This document shows, one piece after another, positions 52,188-61,462 of a stretch of DNA of 64,000 bases (position 1 is the first letter of the stretch; each line of letters opens with the position of its first letter). The notes under the pieces were generated by a model. It did no database searches. It had not been told where the DNA came from and worked only from the letters and a program-made list of their open reading frames with translations. The stretch comes from Lachnospiraceae bacterium. GTDB lineage: Bacteria; Bacillota; Clostridia; Lachnospirales; Lachnospiraceae. The stretch is from assembly GCA_022791815.1 (NCBI GenBank), contig JAAVZU010000035.1, positions 32,065-96,064 of the forward strand, written 5' to 3'. The position numbers were made by a program, and so were the translations under genes.

Positions 52188-53057
52188 ATGGAGAGAAAAA
52201 AGAAAATAATAAGTTTCGCAATTAGCATAATATTAGTAGTAGGAAGTCTTACGGGATGTGGTGTAGAAAATAACAAAGATACTATTTCTGTGGTAACAAG
52301 AGAAGAAGGATCTGGAACAAGAGGAGCTTTTGTAGAACTGACTGGAGTAGTGGCGATGGATGAGAATGGAAACAAAGTAGACTTTACCACAGTAGAAGCT
52401 ATTTCTGTAAACAGCACAGCTATAACCATGACAACTGTAGCAGGAAATAATAGGGCAATTGGATATATTTCCCTTGGTTCTCTAAATAACACAGTAAAGG
52501 CAGTACAAATTGATGGAGTGGAACCAACAGCAGAGAATATAAAAAATGGAAGTTATATACTATCAAGACCGTTCTATGTGGTAACGAAGAAGAATCTTAG
52601 TAAGCCAGCAAAGGATTTTATTCATTTTATTCTTAGTGCAGATGGGCAGACGAATATAACAGAAAATGGATATATAGAGGTAAATAACATAGGAACGTTT
52701 GTCAGTAATGGTGCAAGGGGAAAAGTAATTGTATCGGGATCTTCTTCTGTAACTCCCATTATGCAGAAATTACAGGAGGCATATCAGGCAATCAACACAA
52801 ATGTAAAAGTTGAAGTACAAGAAAGTGATACAACTACAGGGATAAATTCCACAATAAACGGAACCTGTGATATTGGTATGGCATCCAGAGAGTTGAAAGA
52901 CGAAGAAGCCAGTCAGGGATTGGCTGCTACTGCAATTGCTATGGATGGTATTGTTGTTGTGATACATAATGATAATAAAATAACAGATCTTACAACTAAT
53001 CAGGTAAAAGACATCTTTACAGGAAAAGTAACATGCTGGAGTGAAGTAAAAAAATGA
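52188..53057 (+). CDS. pstS: Phosphate ABC transporter substrate-binding lipoprotein, circularly permuted
   Basis: 289 aa. Lipobox LTGC (Cys24). The order of conserved blocks is reversed against ordinary PstS: SVVTREEGSGTRGAFVEL (REEGSGTR 38-45), which normally sits in the second half, comes first. GSSSVTPIMQKL (184-190), DTTTGINSTI, IGMASREL and VKDIFTGKVTCWSEV, which normally form the first half, come last and end the protein. Length is that of one PstS, so this is a permutation, not a duplication. GGAGGTAAAG precedes ATG 52188. Its stop overlaps pstC (ATGA). Binds phosphate outside the membrane. Confidence 0.9.
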   Translation: MERKKKIISFAISIILVVGSLTGCGVENNKDTISVVTREEGSGTRGAFVELTGVVAMDENGNKVDFTTVEAISVNSTAITMTTVAGNNRAIGYISLGSLNNTVKAVQIDGVEPTAENIKNGSYILSRPFYVVTKKNLSKPAKDFIHFILSADGQTNITENGYIEVNNIGTFVSNGARGKVIVSGSSSVTPIMQKLQEAYQAINTNVKVEVQESDTTTGINSTINGTCDIGMASRELKDEEASQGLAATAIAMDGIVVVIHNDNKITDLTTNQVKDIFTGKVTCWSEVKK

Positions 53058-53905
53058 GAAAAATCAAAGAAGAATTTATGGAAATAGTATTTGCACTAAC
53101 TGCCAGTGTATCTATTTTATCCGTTGTCTTAATTTGTATATTTTTATTTGTCAATGGCATTCCTGCTATGGGTAAAATTGGAATAATAAAATTTCTTACA
53201 GGAACTACCTGGCGGCCCTCTAATAAAATTTTTGGGATTTTACCAATGATAATGGGGAGTTTCTATGTAACTTTAGGGGCTGTTGTAGTCGGTGTGCCTA
53301 TTGGCATTCTTACTGCGGTATTTATGGCAAAATTTTGCCCTCCTAATTTATACAAAGTGTTAAAACCTTGTATAAACTTAATGGCAGGTATCCCTTCTGT
53401 AGTATATGGATTCTTTGGATTAAGTGTTATGGTGCCAGCAACTAGAGAAATCTTTGGTGGAGATGGAAATAGCATGATGACTGCTTCTTTACTTCTTGGC
53501 ATTATGATTTTGCCAACTATTATTGGAGTGTCAGAAACGGCAATACGTGCAGTACCAGAAAAATATTATGAGGGAGCTTTAGCATTAGGGGCAACTCATG
53601 AAAGAAGTGTATTTTTTACTGTAATTCCAGCAGCTAAATCAGGGATTTTAGCAGGTGTAATACTTGGCATTGGCAGGGCAGTAGGGGAAACTATGGCAGT
53701 TATTATGGTGGCAGGAAACCAGCCTAGGATGCCAAGGGGAATATTGGCAGGCGTGCGGACACTTACCGCTAATATTGTACAAGAAATGGGATATGCACAA
53801 GGACTTCATAGAGAAGTTTTAATTGCAACAGGTGTTGTACTTTTTGTCTTTATTCTGGGTATCAATTTGATTTTTTCTATTATAGAAGGGAAAGAGGAAG
53901 AATAA
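53054..53905 (+). CDS. pstC: Phosphate ABC transporter permease
   Basis: 283 aa, six transmembrane segments, with the binding-protein-dependent permease loop EGALALGATHERSVFFTVIPAAKSGILAG cut short here as EGALALGATHERS. PstC-type N-terminus (LFVNGIPAMGKIGIIKFL). ATG overlaps the pstS stop by 4 bases, and its own stop overlaps the pstA start. Forms the membrane channel with PstA. Confidence 0.93.
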   Translation: MRKIKEEFMEIVFALTASVSILSVVLICIFLFVNGIPAMGKIGIIKFLTGTTWRPSNKIFGILPMIMGSFYVTLGAVVVGVPIGILTAVFMAKFCPPNLYKVLKPCINLMAGIPSVVYGFFGLSVMVPATREIFGGDGNSMMTASLLLGIMILPTIIGVSETAIRAVPEKYYEGALALGATHERSVFFTVIPAAKSGILAGVILGIGRAVGETMAVIMVAGNQPRMPRGILAGVRTLTANIVQEMGYAQGLHREVLIATGVVLFVFILGINLIFSIIEGKEEE

Positions 53906-54822
53906 TGGAACAACCTGTAAAAAATAGGAATATAGAAGAGATTGTAGGAATAAATGGGCAGACATGGAAAGAAAAAATGATAGCATATAAAGCACATCCT
54001 TTCTCCTTTTTTATGTGGATTTTGGTTCTGGTGGCAGCAGGACTAACCATTAGCACTCTTGGATATTTGATTCTTTATATTTTCGTGAAAGGTGTGCCGA
54101 ATCTAAGCCTCTCCTTATTTGAATGGAGGTATACCTCAGCTAATGTCTCTATGATGCCTGCTATTATCAATACTGTGTTTATGACAGCATTGTCTTTATT
54201 AATCAGTGTGCCAATTGGTATTGGGGCAGCTATTTATTTAGTAGAATATGCTAGGAAAGGAAACAAACTGGTAGGAATAGTACGGATTACAGCAGAAACT
54301 TTGATTGGTATTCCTTCTATAATATATGGACTTTTTGGATCTTTATTTTTTGTAATAGCATTAAAATGGAAATTATCCTTGCTGTCAGGTGCATTTACTC
54401 TTGCGATTATGGTTTTGCCAGTAGTTATGCGAACCACAGAAGAAGCATTGTTATCTGTGCCAGAATCTTACCGCACAGGAAGTTATGGATTGGGTGCTGG
54501 AAAACTTCGTACTATATTTCGGGTAGTTCTTCCCAGTGCCATACCAGGGATTTTATCTGGGGTTATTCTTGCTATTGGGAGAATTTTGGGAGAAACCGCA
54601 GCACTAATTTATACAGCGGGGAATATTTCCAAAATCCCAAGAAGTCTGTTTGATTCTACTAGAACTTTAGCAGTACATATGTATAGCTTATCGAAAGAAG
54701 GATTGTATATCAATCAAGCAAATGCTACAGCTGTAGTGTTACTTATTTTAGTATTATTTATCAATTATATTTCTGGTTTGCTGGCAAATAAATTATCTAA
54801 AGCAAGTGGTGGCGAAAAATAA
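53905..54822 (+). CDS. pstA: Phosphate ABC transporter permease
   Basis: 305 aa, six transmembrane segments; the cytoplasmic EAA loop is SYGLGAGKLRTIFRVVLPSA, and GIPSIIYGLFG is the family signature. The start shares one base with the pstC stop (TAATG). The first 40 residues are a polar cytoplasmic extension. A palindromic repeat lies between this gene and pstB. Confidence 0.93.
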   Translation: MEQPVKNRNIEEIVGINGQTWKEKMIAYKAHPFSFFMWILVLVAAGLTISTLGYLILYIFVKGVPNLSLSLFEWRYTSANVSMMPAIINTVFMTALSLLISVPIGIGAAIYLVEYARKGNKLVGIVRITAETLIGIPSIIYGLFGSLFFVIALKWKLSLLSGAFTLAIMVLPVVMRTTEEALLSVPESYRTGSYGLGAGKLRTIFRVVLPSAIPGILSGVILAIGRILGETAALIYTAGNISKIPRSLFDSTRTLAVHMYSLSKEGLYINQANATAVVLLILVLFINYISGLLANKLSKASGGEK

Positions 54823-54824
54823 GA

Positions 54825-54852
54825 ATAACTGTTCATGATTTTGAACAGTTAC
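54825..54852. repeat. 28-bp palindromic repeat (family A) inside the pst operon
   Basis: ATAACTGTTCATGATTTTGAACAGTTAC, described in halves: ATAACTGTTCAT (left) and GAACAGTTAC (right). It sits 3 bases after the pstA stop and 30 before pstB, where an mRNA hairpin could set relative expression. Confidence 0.8.
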
Positions 54853-54882
54853 ATTTAAGAAATAATAAGGAGAAGATACATA

Positions 54883-55632
54883 ATGTATAAGTTTAAAATT
54901 GATAAATTGAATCTATATTATAATCAATATCATGCTTTGAAGAATATTAGTATAGGATTGCCTGAAAAAGAAATTACAGCTTTTATTGGACCAAGTGGTT
55001 GTGGAAAATCTACATTTATAAAATGCTTAAACCGCATGAATGATCTAGTAGAAGGATGTAAGATTACAGGAGAAGTAAAATTGGACGGGGAGAATATTTA
55101 TGGGAAAATGGATGTGAATAAGTTAAGAAAAAGAGTCGGGATGGTATTTCAAACTCCCAATCCATTTCCAATGAGTGTTTTTGATAATATCGCTTATGGA
55201 CCAAGAACACATGGAATAAAATCCAAAAGCCAGTTGGATGCTATTGTAGAAAAGTCATTAAAACAAGCGGCTATATGGGATGAGTTGAAAGATAGATTGA
55301 AAAAATCTGCTATGGGTCTTTCGGGGGGACAACAGCAGAGACTTTGTATAGCAAGGGCATTAGCAGTAGAACCTGAAGTAATCTTAATGGATGAGCCAAC
55401 ATCAGCATTGGACCCTATTTCTACATCAAAAATAGAAAATTTAGCATTAGAGTTAAGTCAAGAATATACAATTATTATGGTTACTCATAATATGCAGCAG
55501 GCAGTAAGAATTTCAGATAATACAGCGTTTTTTCTTATGGGAGAAATCATAGAATACGAAAAAACAAAACATATGTTCTCTTTTCCGAAAGATAAAAGAA
55601 CAAAAGAGTATATTACAGGACGGTTTGGTTAA
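54883..55632 (+). CDS. pstB: Phosphate ABC transporter ATPase
   Basis: 249 aa. Walker [22 protein letters not shown] (PstB-specific), [19 protein letters not shown], signature LSGGQQQR, Walker [14 protein letters not shown]-loop [17 protein letters not shown] precedes ATG 54883. No free-standing phoU follows; the PhoU-like domain is on the next gene. Confidence 0.95.
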   Translation: MYKFKIDKLNLYYNQYHALKNISIGLPEKEITAFIGPSGCGKSTFIKCLNRMNDLVEGCKITGEVKLDGENIYGKMDVNKLRKRVGMVFQTPNPFPMSVFDNIAYGPRTHGIKSKSQLDAIVEKSLKQAAIWDELKDRLKKSAMGLSGGQQQRLCIARALAVEPEVILMDEPTSALDPISTSKIENLALELSQEYTIIMVTHNMQQAVRISDNTAFFLMGEIIEYEKTKHMFSFPKDKRTKEYITGRFG

Positions 55633-55734
55633 AAATAATTTTATAAGTAGGTGATTTCGCTGTGTTAGCAAGGCATAAAAAGAAATTAAGGGAAGTTCTT
55701 TAGAAAAACTTTCCAAGAAAATAGAAAAGAGATA

Positions 55735-55763
55735 TTTACTATTTGTAAATCCTATTTTATAAT
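55735..55763 (+). promoter_or_regulatory. Sigma-A type promoter before the Na/Pi gene
   Basis: TTTACT (55735-55740), 17 bases, TATAAT (55758-55763); 100 bases upstream of the start codon. Confidence 0.6.
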
Positions 55764-55862
55764 GGAAAGGTATGCATTACCTTATAATGTAAGAAATGGA
55801 AGGATTATGCATTACTGGTGCTTAATTGATTTACCAGAGAAAAATAGGAAGTTGGTGCAAAA

Positions 55863-57626
55863 ATGGATATATTTAATGTATTATCTTTGCTTGGTGGTCT
55901 GGCAATGTTTCTTTATGGAATGAACGTAATGGGAGACGGACTTGCGAAGACCGCAGGAAGTAAGTTAGAGCAGATTTTAGAAAAACTTACTTCAACGCCA
56001 ATTCGCGGCGTAATATTAGGTGCCTGTGTAACAGCAGTTATTCAGTCATCTTCGGCTACAACAGTTATGGTAGTAGGATTTGTTAATTCAGGTATTATGA
56101 AGTTATCTCAGGCAGTAGGTATTATTATGGGAGCCAATGTAGGTACAACCATAACCTCCTGGATTTTAAGTTTATCAGGAATTGAAGGAGATGCAGTTTG
56201 GATTAAACTTCTAAAGCCTTCTTCCTTTTCACCAGTACTTGCGGTGTTGGGAATTGTATTTCTTATGTTTGCGAAAAGTGATAGAAAAAAAGACATTGGA
56301 ACAATTTTACTTGGTTTTACTGTTTTAATGTATGGAATGGATATGATGAGTGGTTCAGTATCTGGCCTTCGTGATGTACCAGAGTTTACTAATATTTTAA
56401 CCATGTTTTCTAACCCATTACTAGGAATGGTTGCAGGTGCCGTTCTTACAGCCGTTATTCAGAGTTCTTCTGCATCGGTTGGAATTTTACAGGCACTTTG
56501 TATAACGGGAGCAGTGCCATATAGTGCAGTAATTCCAATTATTATGGGACAAAATATTGGAACATGTATTACTGCTTTATTATCTGGTATAGGTGCAAAG
56601 AAAAATGCAAAACGAGCAGCAGTTGTACATTTGTATTTTAATTTATTAGGAACCGCAATATTTATGATAGGATTTTATTTGTTAAATGGATTTTTACATT
56701 TTTCTTTTATGGAGGGTTCAGCAGATGCAGCAGGTATAGCGGTTGTGCATTCTTGTTTTAATATAATTGCAACCTTGTGTTTGCTTCCATTGTCTGGCGT
56801 ATTGGAGAAGTTAGCAGTCTTTACGATACGGGAGGATAAGGTGACAGAACAGCCAGTGGGAAGTCTACGCCTTTTAGACGTTCGTTTTCTTGAAAAACCA
56901 GCATTTGCAGTAGCACAATGTGTAGAGGTTGGAAGACAGATGGCAGAATTGTCCAAAAAAGCATTGTTTACAGCATTAGATTTATATGAACATTATGATG
57001 AGGAAAAGGCATCTAAAGTTATAGAAATAGAAGAAGAAGTGGATTGTTACGATGATGAACTTGGAAATTATCTGGTGAAACTTAGTAGTTTGCCTCTTTC
57101 TTTTGAAGATAACCAAAAGGTTACAAATCTTCTACATTGTATTGGGGATTTTGAGCGTATCTCAGATCATGCTATTAATATTATGGAAATTGCCCAGCAT
57201 ATGAATAATGGGCAACAGGCATTTTCCGAACATGCAAAACAGGAATTAAAAAGTTATTCCAATGCTTTAAGAGAGATAATGAATCTGGCTTTGCAGGCAT
57301 TTATAGAGAATGATATGGAAGCAGCAATTCGTGTAGAACCATTAGAAGAAGTTATTGATTATCTTCATTCAAAAGTAAAGCGTCATCATATAAAGCGTTT
57401 GCAAAATGGAAAATGCACCATTGAGTTAGGGCTTGATTTGGAAGATTTAATTACCAACTATGAAAGAACAGCCGATCACTGTTCTAACATTGCTGTTGGA
57501 ATGTTGCAGACAAAAGTAGAAGGGTTAGAAGCCCATGAATATGTAATTGAACTAAAGAATGAAGTTGGTGGGGCATTCCAGAAATTGTTTAAGGAATATA
57601 GGGAGAAATACGTGGACAACTTGTAG
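55863..57626 (+). CDS. Na/Pi cotransporter family protein with PhoU-like C-terminus
   Basis: 587 aa. Two inverted Na/Pi repeats, each with the QSSSA motif: AVIQSSSATTVMVVGF and AVIQSSSASVGILQAL. About eight hydrophobic segments up to residue 320. Residues 360-580 are helical and PhoU-like (IEEEVDCYDDELGNYLVKLS, CIGDFERISDHAINIMEIA). Imports phosphate with sodium, or modulates phosphate sensing through its PhoU part. ATG 55863 with only a weak ribosome binding site (AGGAAG). Own promoter upstream, between pstB and ppk1. Confidence 0.9.
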   Translation: MDIFNVLSLLGGLAMFLYGMNVMGDGLAKTAGSKLEQILEKLTSTPIRGVILGACVTAVIQSSSATTVMVVGFVNSGIMKLSQAVGIIMGANVGTTITSWILSLSGIEGDAVWIKLLKPSSFSPVLAVLGIVFLMFAKSDRKKDIGTILLGFTVLMYGMDMMSGSVSGLRDVPEFTNILTMFSNPLLGMVAGAVLTAVIQSSSASVGILQALCITGAVPYSAVIPIIMGQNIGTCITALLSGIGAKKNAKRAAVVHLYFNLLGTAIFMIGFYLLNGFLHFSFMEGSADAAGIAVVHSCFNIIATLCLLPLSGVLEKLAVFTIREDKVTEQPVGSLRLLDVRFLEKPAFAVAQCVEVGRQMAELSKKALFTALDLYEHYDEEKASKVIEIEEEVDCYDDELGNYLVKLSSLPLSFEDNQKVTNLLHCIGDFERISDHAINIMEIAQHMNNGQQAFSEHAKQELKSYSNALREIMNLALQAFIENDMEAAIRVEPLEEVIDYLHSKVKRHHIKRLQNGKCTIELGLDLEDLITNYERTADHCSNIAVGMLQTKVEGLEAHEYVIELKNEVGGAFQKLFKEYREKYVDNL

Positions 57627-57635
57627 ATATAATGA

Positions 57636-57682
57636 ATAGCCAGATTGCTGGGTGAATAGCACAAGCAATCTGGCTATCGTTT
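57636..57682 (+). terminator. Terminator after the Na/Pi gene
   Basis: ATAGCCAGATTGCT (57636-57649) pairs perfectly with AGCAATCTGGCTAT (57664-57677), followed by CGTTTATATTT. Confidence 0.8.
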
Positions 57683-57738
57683 ATATTTAGAGAGCAGTGC
57701 AAACATCTATTTATAGTTAAACTGAAAGGGAGAGTGTT

Positions 57739-59778
57739 ATGGCGGAGTATAAAAAAAGGGATTGTTATGTGAATCGGGAACTTTCTTGGTTAAAATTTAA
57801 TGAAAGAGTATTAGAAGAGGCAGAAGATAACACAGTGCCTATTTTGGAAAGGTTAGGATTTGTTTCTATTTTCCAAAGCAATTTGGATGAATTTTTTATG
57901 GTAAGGGTAGGTTCTCTTCATGACCAGATGTTGCTTTCTGATGAGGTGAGGGATAATAAAACTAATATGACCAGCAAGGACCAGCTTCGTGCAATTATGA
58001 AAGAAACAACAGAAATTCTAAGACGTAGGGACTGTGTTTATCAGAGTATTATGACAGAGTTGGGAAAATATGGATTACACATAGAAAGGTATAAGGATTT
58101 AGAGGAAAGAGACCAAACAAGTATATATATGAAATTTAAAAAAGATATTAAACCTTTATTATTCCCAATTATCCTTGAAAAAAAATTGCCAATGCCCTTT
58201 TTGCGTAATAAAGAAATTTATGGTATGGCTGTCTTGGAGACAAAGGGAGGAAAGAGAAAGATTGGTATTGTACCATGTAGTACGCCCCAATGGGAAAGAT
58301 TGTTGGAGGTGAATCCAGAAAGTGGTAAGTTTATGCTTATGGAGGAAGTGATTTTGCATTTTTTTGATAAAATTTTCATAGGGTACAAAGTTGTGGAGAA
58401 ATCATTAATCCGTATTATCCGAAATGCTGATATTGACGAATCTAGTGTATATGATGAAGATCTTGATTATCGGGAACACATGGCAGAAGTTGTGAAAATG
58501 CGTAGAAAATTATCTCCTGTCCGCATGGACATTTCCAGAACTCTTAGTGAAGAAACGATAAAAGAACTATGTGGATATTTAAAACTTGAAAAAAAATGTG
58601 TTTTCCAAAGCTTATCTCCGCTTGACTATAGTTTTACAAATGGTATTAAAGATTATCTAAGAGACAGGAAAGAAGCCTTCTATGAAAAACGCAGGGGAAA
58701 GTATCCAACAATGTTGGAAAAAGGATTTGTCCTGCCACAAATTGAAAAAAAGGATGTACTGCTTAGTTATCCGTATGAAACGATGGAACCATTTATACGT
58801 ATGCTTCGAGAAGCTTCCGAGGATGAAGAGGTAGTGGCAATACAGATGACACTTTATCGTTTGGCAAAAAATAGCCAAGTAGTGGAGACTTTGATTCAGG
58901 CAGCGGAAAATGGAAAAGAAGTAGATGTTTTAGTAGAATTAAAGGCAAGATTTGACGAAGAAAATAATATTAACTGGTCAAGAAAATTAGAAGAAGCTGG
59001 ATGTAATGTAACCTACGGCTTAGATGGGTTAAAAGTACATTCAAAACTTTGTCTGATTACGAAAAGAACCCAAAATGGTGTAAGGTATATTACCCATATT
59101 GGTACTGGAAATTATAATGAAACAACAGCATGTTTGTATACCGATTTATCTATTCTTACAGCAAATCAGGATATAGGGAAACAGGTTGCAGAGGTATTTT
59201 GGAATATTTTTTTGGGAGAAACCATTAAAGAGACAAAAGACTTGTTAGTGGCACCGAATTGTTTGCAGAATCGAATACTTACTTTAATAGAAGAAGAGAT
59301 AGAGAAAGCAGAAAGAGGGGAAAAGGCTTATATTGGCATTAAGGTAAATTCTCTAACAGATAAGGCTGTTATTGATAAACTAATTACTGCTTCTAAGGCA
59401 GGTGTGAAAATTCAAATGATTATCCGGGGAATTTGTTGCCTAAAACCAGGAATTTTAGGATATACAGATAATATACAGATAAAAAGTATTGTGGGACGGC
59501 TATTGGAACACTCCCGTATCTACATATTTGGAGCAGGTGAAAATCAACGAAAAATTTATATTTCCTCAGCGGATCTTATGACAAGAAATACATTGCGAAG
59601 AGTAGAAGTTGCAGTACCAATTTTAGATGAAAACTTGCAAAAAAGGGTAGAAGATATATTTTCTTTGATGTGGAAAGATAATGTGAAAGCAAGAAAGATG
59701 TTACCAGACGGAACATATCAAAAAGTAAAGAAAAAAGAAGAAGAATTTTGTGTACAGGAATTTTTCTTTGATAATTGA
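57739..59778 (+). CDS. ppk1: Polyphosphate kinase
   Basis: 679 aa, full-length PPK1. N-terminal NRELSWLKFNERVLEEA; two phospholipase-D-like kinase domains, with DGLKVHSKLCLITK containing the phosphorylated His, and HIGTGNYNETTA. Makes inorganic polyphosphate from ATP, or ATP from polyP. GAAAGGGAG precedes ATG 57739. Next to pst and Na/Pi genes it completes a phosphate uptake and storage island. No ppx exopolyphosphatase gene is in the window. Confidence 0.95.
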   Translation: MAEYKKRDCYVNRELSWLKFNERVLEEAEDNTVPILERLGFVSIFQSNLDEFFMVRVGSLHDQMLLSDEVRDNKTNMTSKDQLRAIMKETTEILRRRDCVYQSIMTELGKYGLHIERYKDLEERDQTSIYMKFKKDIKPLLFPIILEKKLPMPFLRNKEIYGMAVLETKGGKRKIGIVPCSTPQWERLLEVNPESGKFMLMEEVILHFFDKIFIGYKVVEKSLIRIIRNADIDESSVYDEDLDYREHMAEVVKMRRKLSPVRMDISRTLSEETIKELCGYLKLEKKCVFQSLSPLDYSFTNGIKDYLRDRKEAFYEKRRGKYPTMLEKGFVLPQIEKKDVLLSYPYETMEPFIRMLREASEDEEVVAIQMTLYRLAKNSQVVETLIQAAENGKEVDVLVELKARFDEENNINWSRKLEEAGCNVTYGLDGLKVHSKLCLITKRTQNGVRYITHIGTGNYNETTACLYTDLSILTANQDIGKQVAEVFWNIFLGETIKETKDLLVAPNCLQNRILTLIEEEIEKAERGEKAYIGIKVNSLTDKAVIDKLITASKAGVKIQMIIRGICCLKPGILGYTDNIQIKSIVGRLLEHSRIYIFGAGENQRKIYISSADLMTRNTLRRVEVAVPILDENLQKRVEDIFSLMWKDNVKARKMLPDGTYQKVKKKEEEFCVQEFFFDN

Positions 59779-59802
59779 TTGATATTATGAAAGACCATAG
59801 GC

Positions 59803-59855
59803 ATGTACTAAGTCTTATGTAAACGGAAGGCTTACAAATAAAGACTTAGTCCTGC
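59803..59855. repeat. Family B hairpin repeat, second copy
   Basis: ACTAAGTCTT (59808-59817) and AAGACTTAGT (59841-59850) frame GGAAGGCTTAC; the outer flanks (GCATGT, CCTGC) are diverged. It matches 28928-28989 and is followed by a similar AATCGGTTAATGGATGATGA. It ends about 20 bases before the WYL regulator start. Confidence 0.65.
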
Positions 59856-59888
59856 TTAATCGGTTAATGGATGATGAGAGGGAATTGT

Positions 59889-60809
59889 ATGAAAATAGAC
59901 AGACTGATTGGTATATTATCCATTTTACTACAGCAGGATAAAGTAACTGCACCATATTTGGCGGAAAAGTTTGAGGTATCAAGACGTACTATTATGCGAG
60001 ATATTGAGCATCTTTGTAAGGCAGGAATTCCCCTTGTAACCACACAGGGGCAGCAAGGAGGAATTTCTATTATGGAAGGCTATACTATGGACCGTACACT
60101 TTTTACCTCTAAAGAAATGCAATCTATCTTAATCGGATTAAAAGGATTAGATAGTGTGGCAGGAACGAATCAATATCAGTGTTTAATGGATAAGCTATCT
60201 ATGAAACAAAATAATATACAGGCATCAAATAGCCATATACAAATAGATTTGTCCTCTTGGCATAAATCCTCTTTAACAACAAAAATTGAAAAGATACAGG
60301 AGGCAATAGAAAAAAGCCTGGAAATTAAATTTCAATATTATGCTCCAAAAGGAGAAAGTGAAAGAATAATAGAACCCTATGTTTTGATATTTCAGTGGGC
60401 ATCCTGGTATATTTATGGATATTGCAAAAAAAGAAAAGAATATCGACTATTTAAATTAAACAGAATGCAGCAGATAGATATCACAGAGACGAAATTTTTG
60501 CCACGTCCAGCACCTGAAATTGATTTTTCAGAAGAAGAAGTATTTCCAACGACAATAGAGGCAAAAGTAGCATTTATACCAGAAGTCAAATGGCGGTTAA
60601 TTGAAAATTATGGTATGGATAGCTTTACCATAAATAAGGATGGGCGGCTTTTTATGGAATCAGGATTCACAGACAAAGAAAATCTTTTTTATTGGTTACT
60701 GAGCTTTGGTAATCAGGTGGAATTATTAGAGCCTGAAGGATTACGGGAAGAATTCAAAAGACTTTTAGAAGAGATACAAAATATTTATAAAACAGGATGC
60801 GACTACTAG
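59889..60809 (+). CDS. YafY-type transcriptional regulator (HTH + WYL domain)
   Basis: 306 aa. Residues 1-60: DeoR/HTH_11-type winged helix (LAEKFEVSRRTIMRDIEHL). Residues 140-210: WYL domain (EIKFQYYAPKGESERIIEPY, WASWYIYGYC). C-terminal WCX part. Such regulators sense a ligand through WYL and bind short palindromes. ATG 59889 follows GAGAGGGA; the in-frame ATGs at 59871/59874 lie in the repeat-derived sequence. The GyrI-like gene downstream is its likely target. Confidence 0.88.
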   Translation: MKIDRLIGILSILLQQDKVTAPYLAEKFEVSRRTIMRDIEHLCKAGIPLVTTQGQQGGISIMEGYTMDRTLFTSKEMQSILIGLKGLDSVAGTNQYQCLMDKLSMKQNNIQASNSHIQIDLSSWHKSSLTTKIEKIQEAIEKSLEIKFQYYAPKGESERIIEPYVLIFQWASWYIYGYCKKRKEYRLFKLNRMQQIDITETKFLPRPAPEIDFSEEEVFPTTIEAKVAFIPEVKWRLIENYGMDSFTINKDGRLFMESGFTDKENLFYWLLSFGNQVELLEPEGLREEFKRLLEEIQNIYKTGCDY

Positions 60810-60825
60810 ATAAATATATTTTTTT

Positions 60826-60853
60826 AAAACATGACATAATGATGTCTTGTTTT
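60826..60853. promoter_or_regulatory. Candidate operator for the WYL regulator
   Basis: AAAACATGACAT-aatg-ATGTCTTGTTTT: 12-bp arms, 11 of 12 paired. A TGACA..TGTC dyad is typical of YafY-type operators. It could instead be the terminator of the regulator gene. It lies about 140 bases upstream of the GyrI-like gene. Confidence 0.45.
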
Positions 60854-60990
60854 GATTGTTATGCTTTCTTTGTACCCAAAAATAGTAATTGCTTAAAAAA
60901 TCAAAGAGTATATTGAGAATTACTTATAAACAGCTTTGTTGCTTTTGGTAGCATAATCATGTTTGAAAACAAAGAAAGGAATGAAACAAT

Positions 60991-61443
60991 ATGAATTATG
61001 AAGTAGTAGAATTAAAAGAAAAAACAGTAGTAGGTGTAATGGCAAAAACAAACAATTTTGCACCAGACATGGGACAAGTAATTGGTGGTTTATGGCAAAA
61101 GTTTTATGAAGGAATTTATACAGAGATTACCAATAAATTAAATGAAAAAGCACTTGGTATCTATACAGATTATGAAGGAGATGAAAAAGATGACTATCAT
61201 GTTATAGTTGCCTATGAAGTAGAAAAAGCAGAGAATTTACCAAGAGATACAGTAAAAAAAGTAATACCAGCAGGAAAATATGCAAAGTTCATTGTAAAAG
61301 GACATATGCAAAAAGCAGTTGCAGAATTTTGGGAGAAACTGTGGCAGATGAATTTACCAAGAACCTTTATCTGTGATTTTGAAGAATATCAAAATGAAAA
61401 TATGGAGGACGCTGAAATACATATTTATATTTCTATACAGTAG
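60991..61443 (+). CDS. GyrI-like effector-binding domain protein
   Basis: 150 aa, a stand-alone GyrI-like/SOUL-type small-molecule binding domain (VVELKEKTVVGVMAKTNNF, then YHVIVAYEVE, IPAGKYAKFIVKG). These act as binding or hydrolysing modules for hydrophobic compounds and are often encoded beside YafY-type regulators. AAAGGAATG upstream of ATG 60991. The 60854-60990 stretch before it presumably holds the promoter. Confidence 0.85.
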   Translation: MNYEVVELKEKTVVGVMAKTNNFAPDMGQVIGGLWQKFYEGIYTEITNKLNEKALGIYTDYEGDEKDDYHVIVAYEVEKAENLPRDTVKKVIPAGKYAKFIVKGHMQKAVAEFWEKLWQMNLPRTFICDFEEYQNENMEDAEIHIYISIQ

Positions 61444-61462
61444 ATTATATATATTAGAAGGT

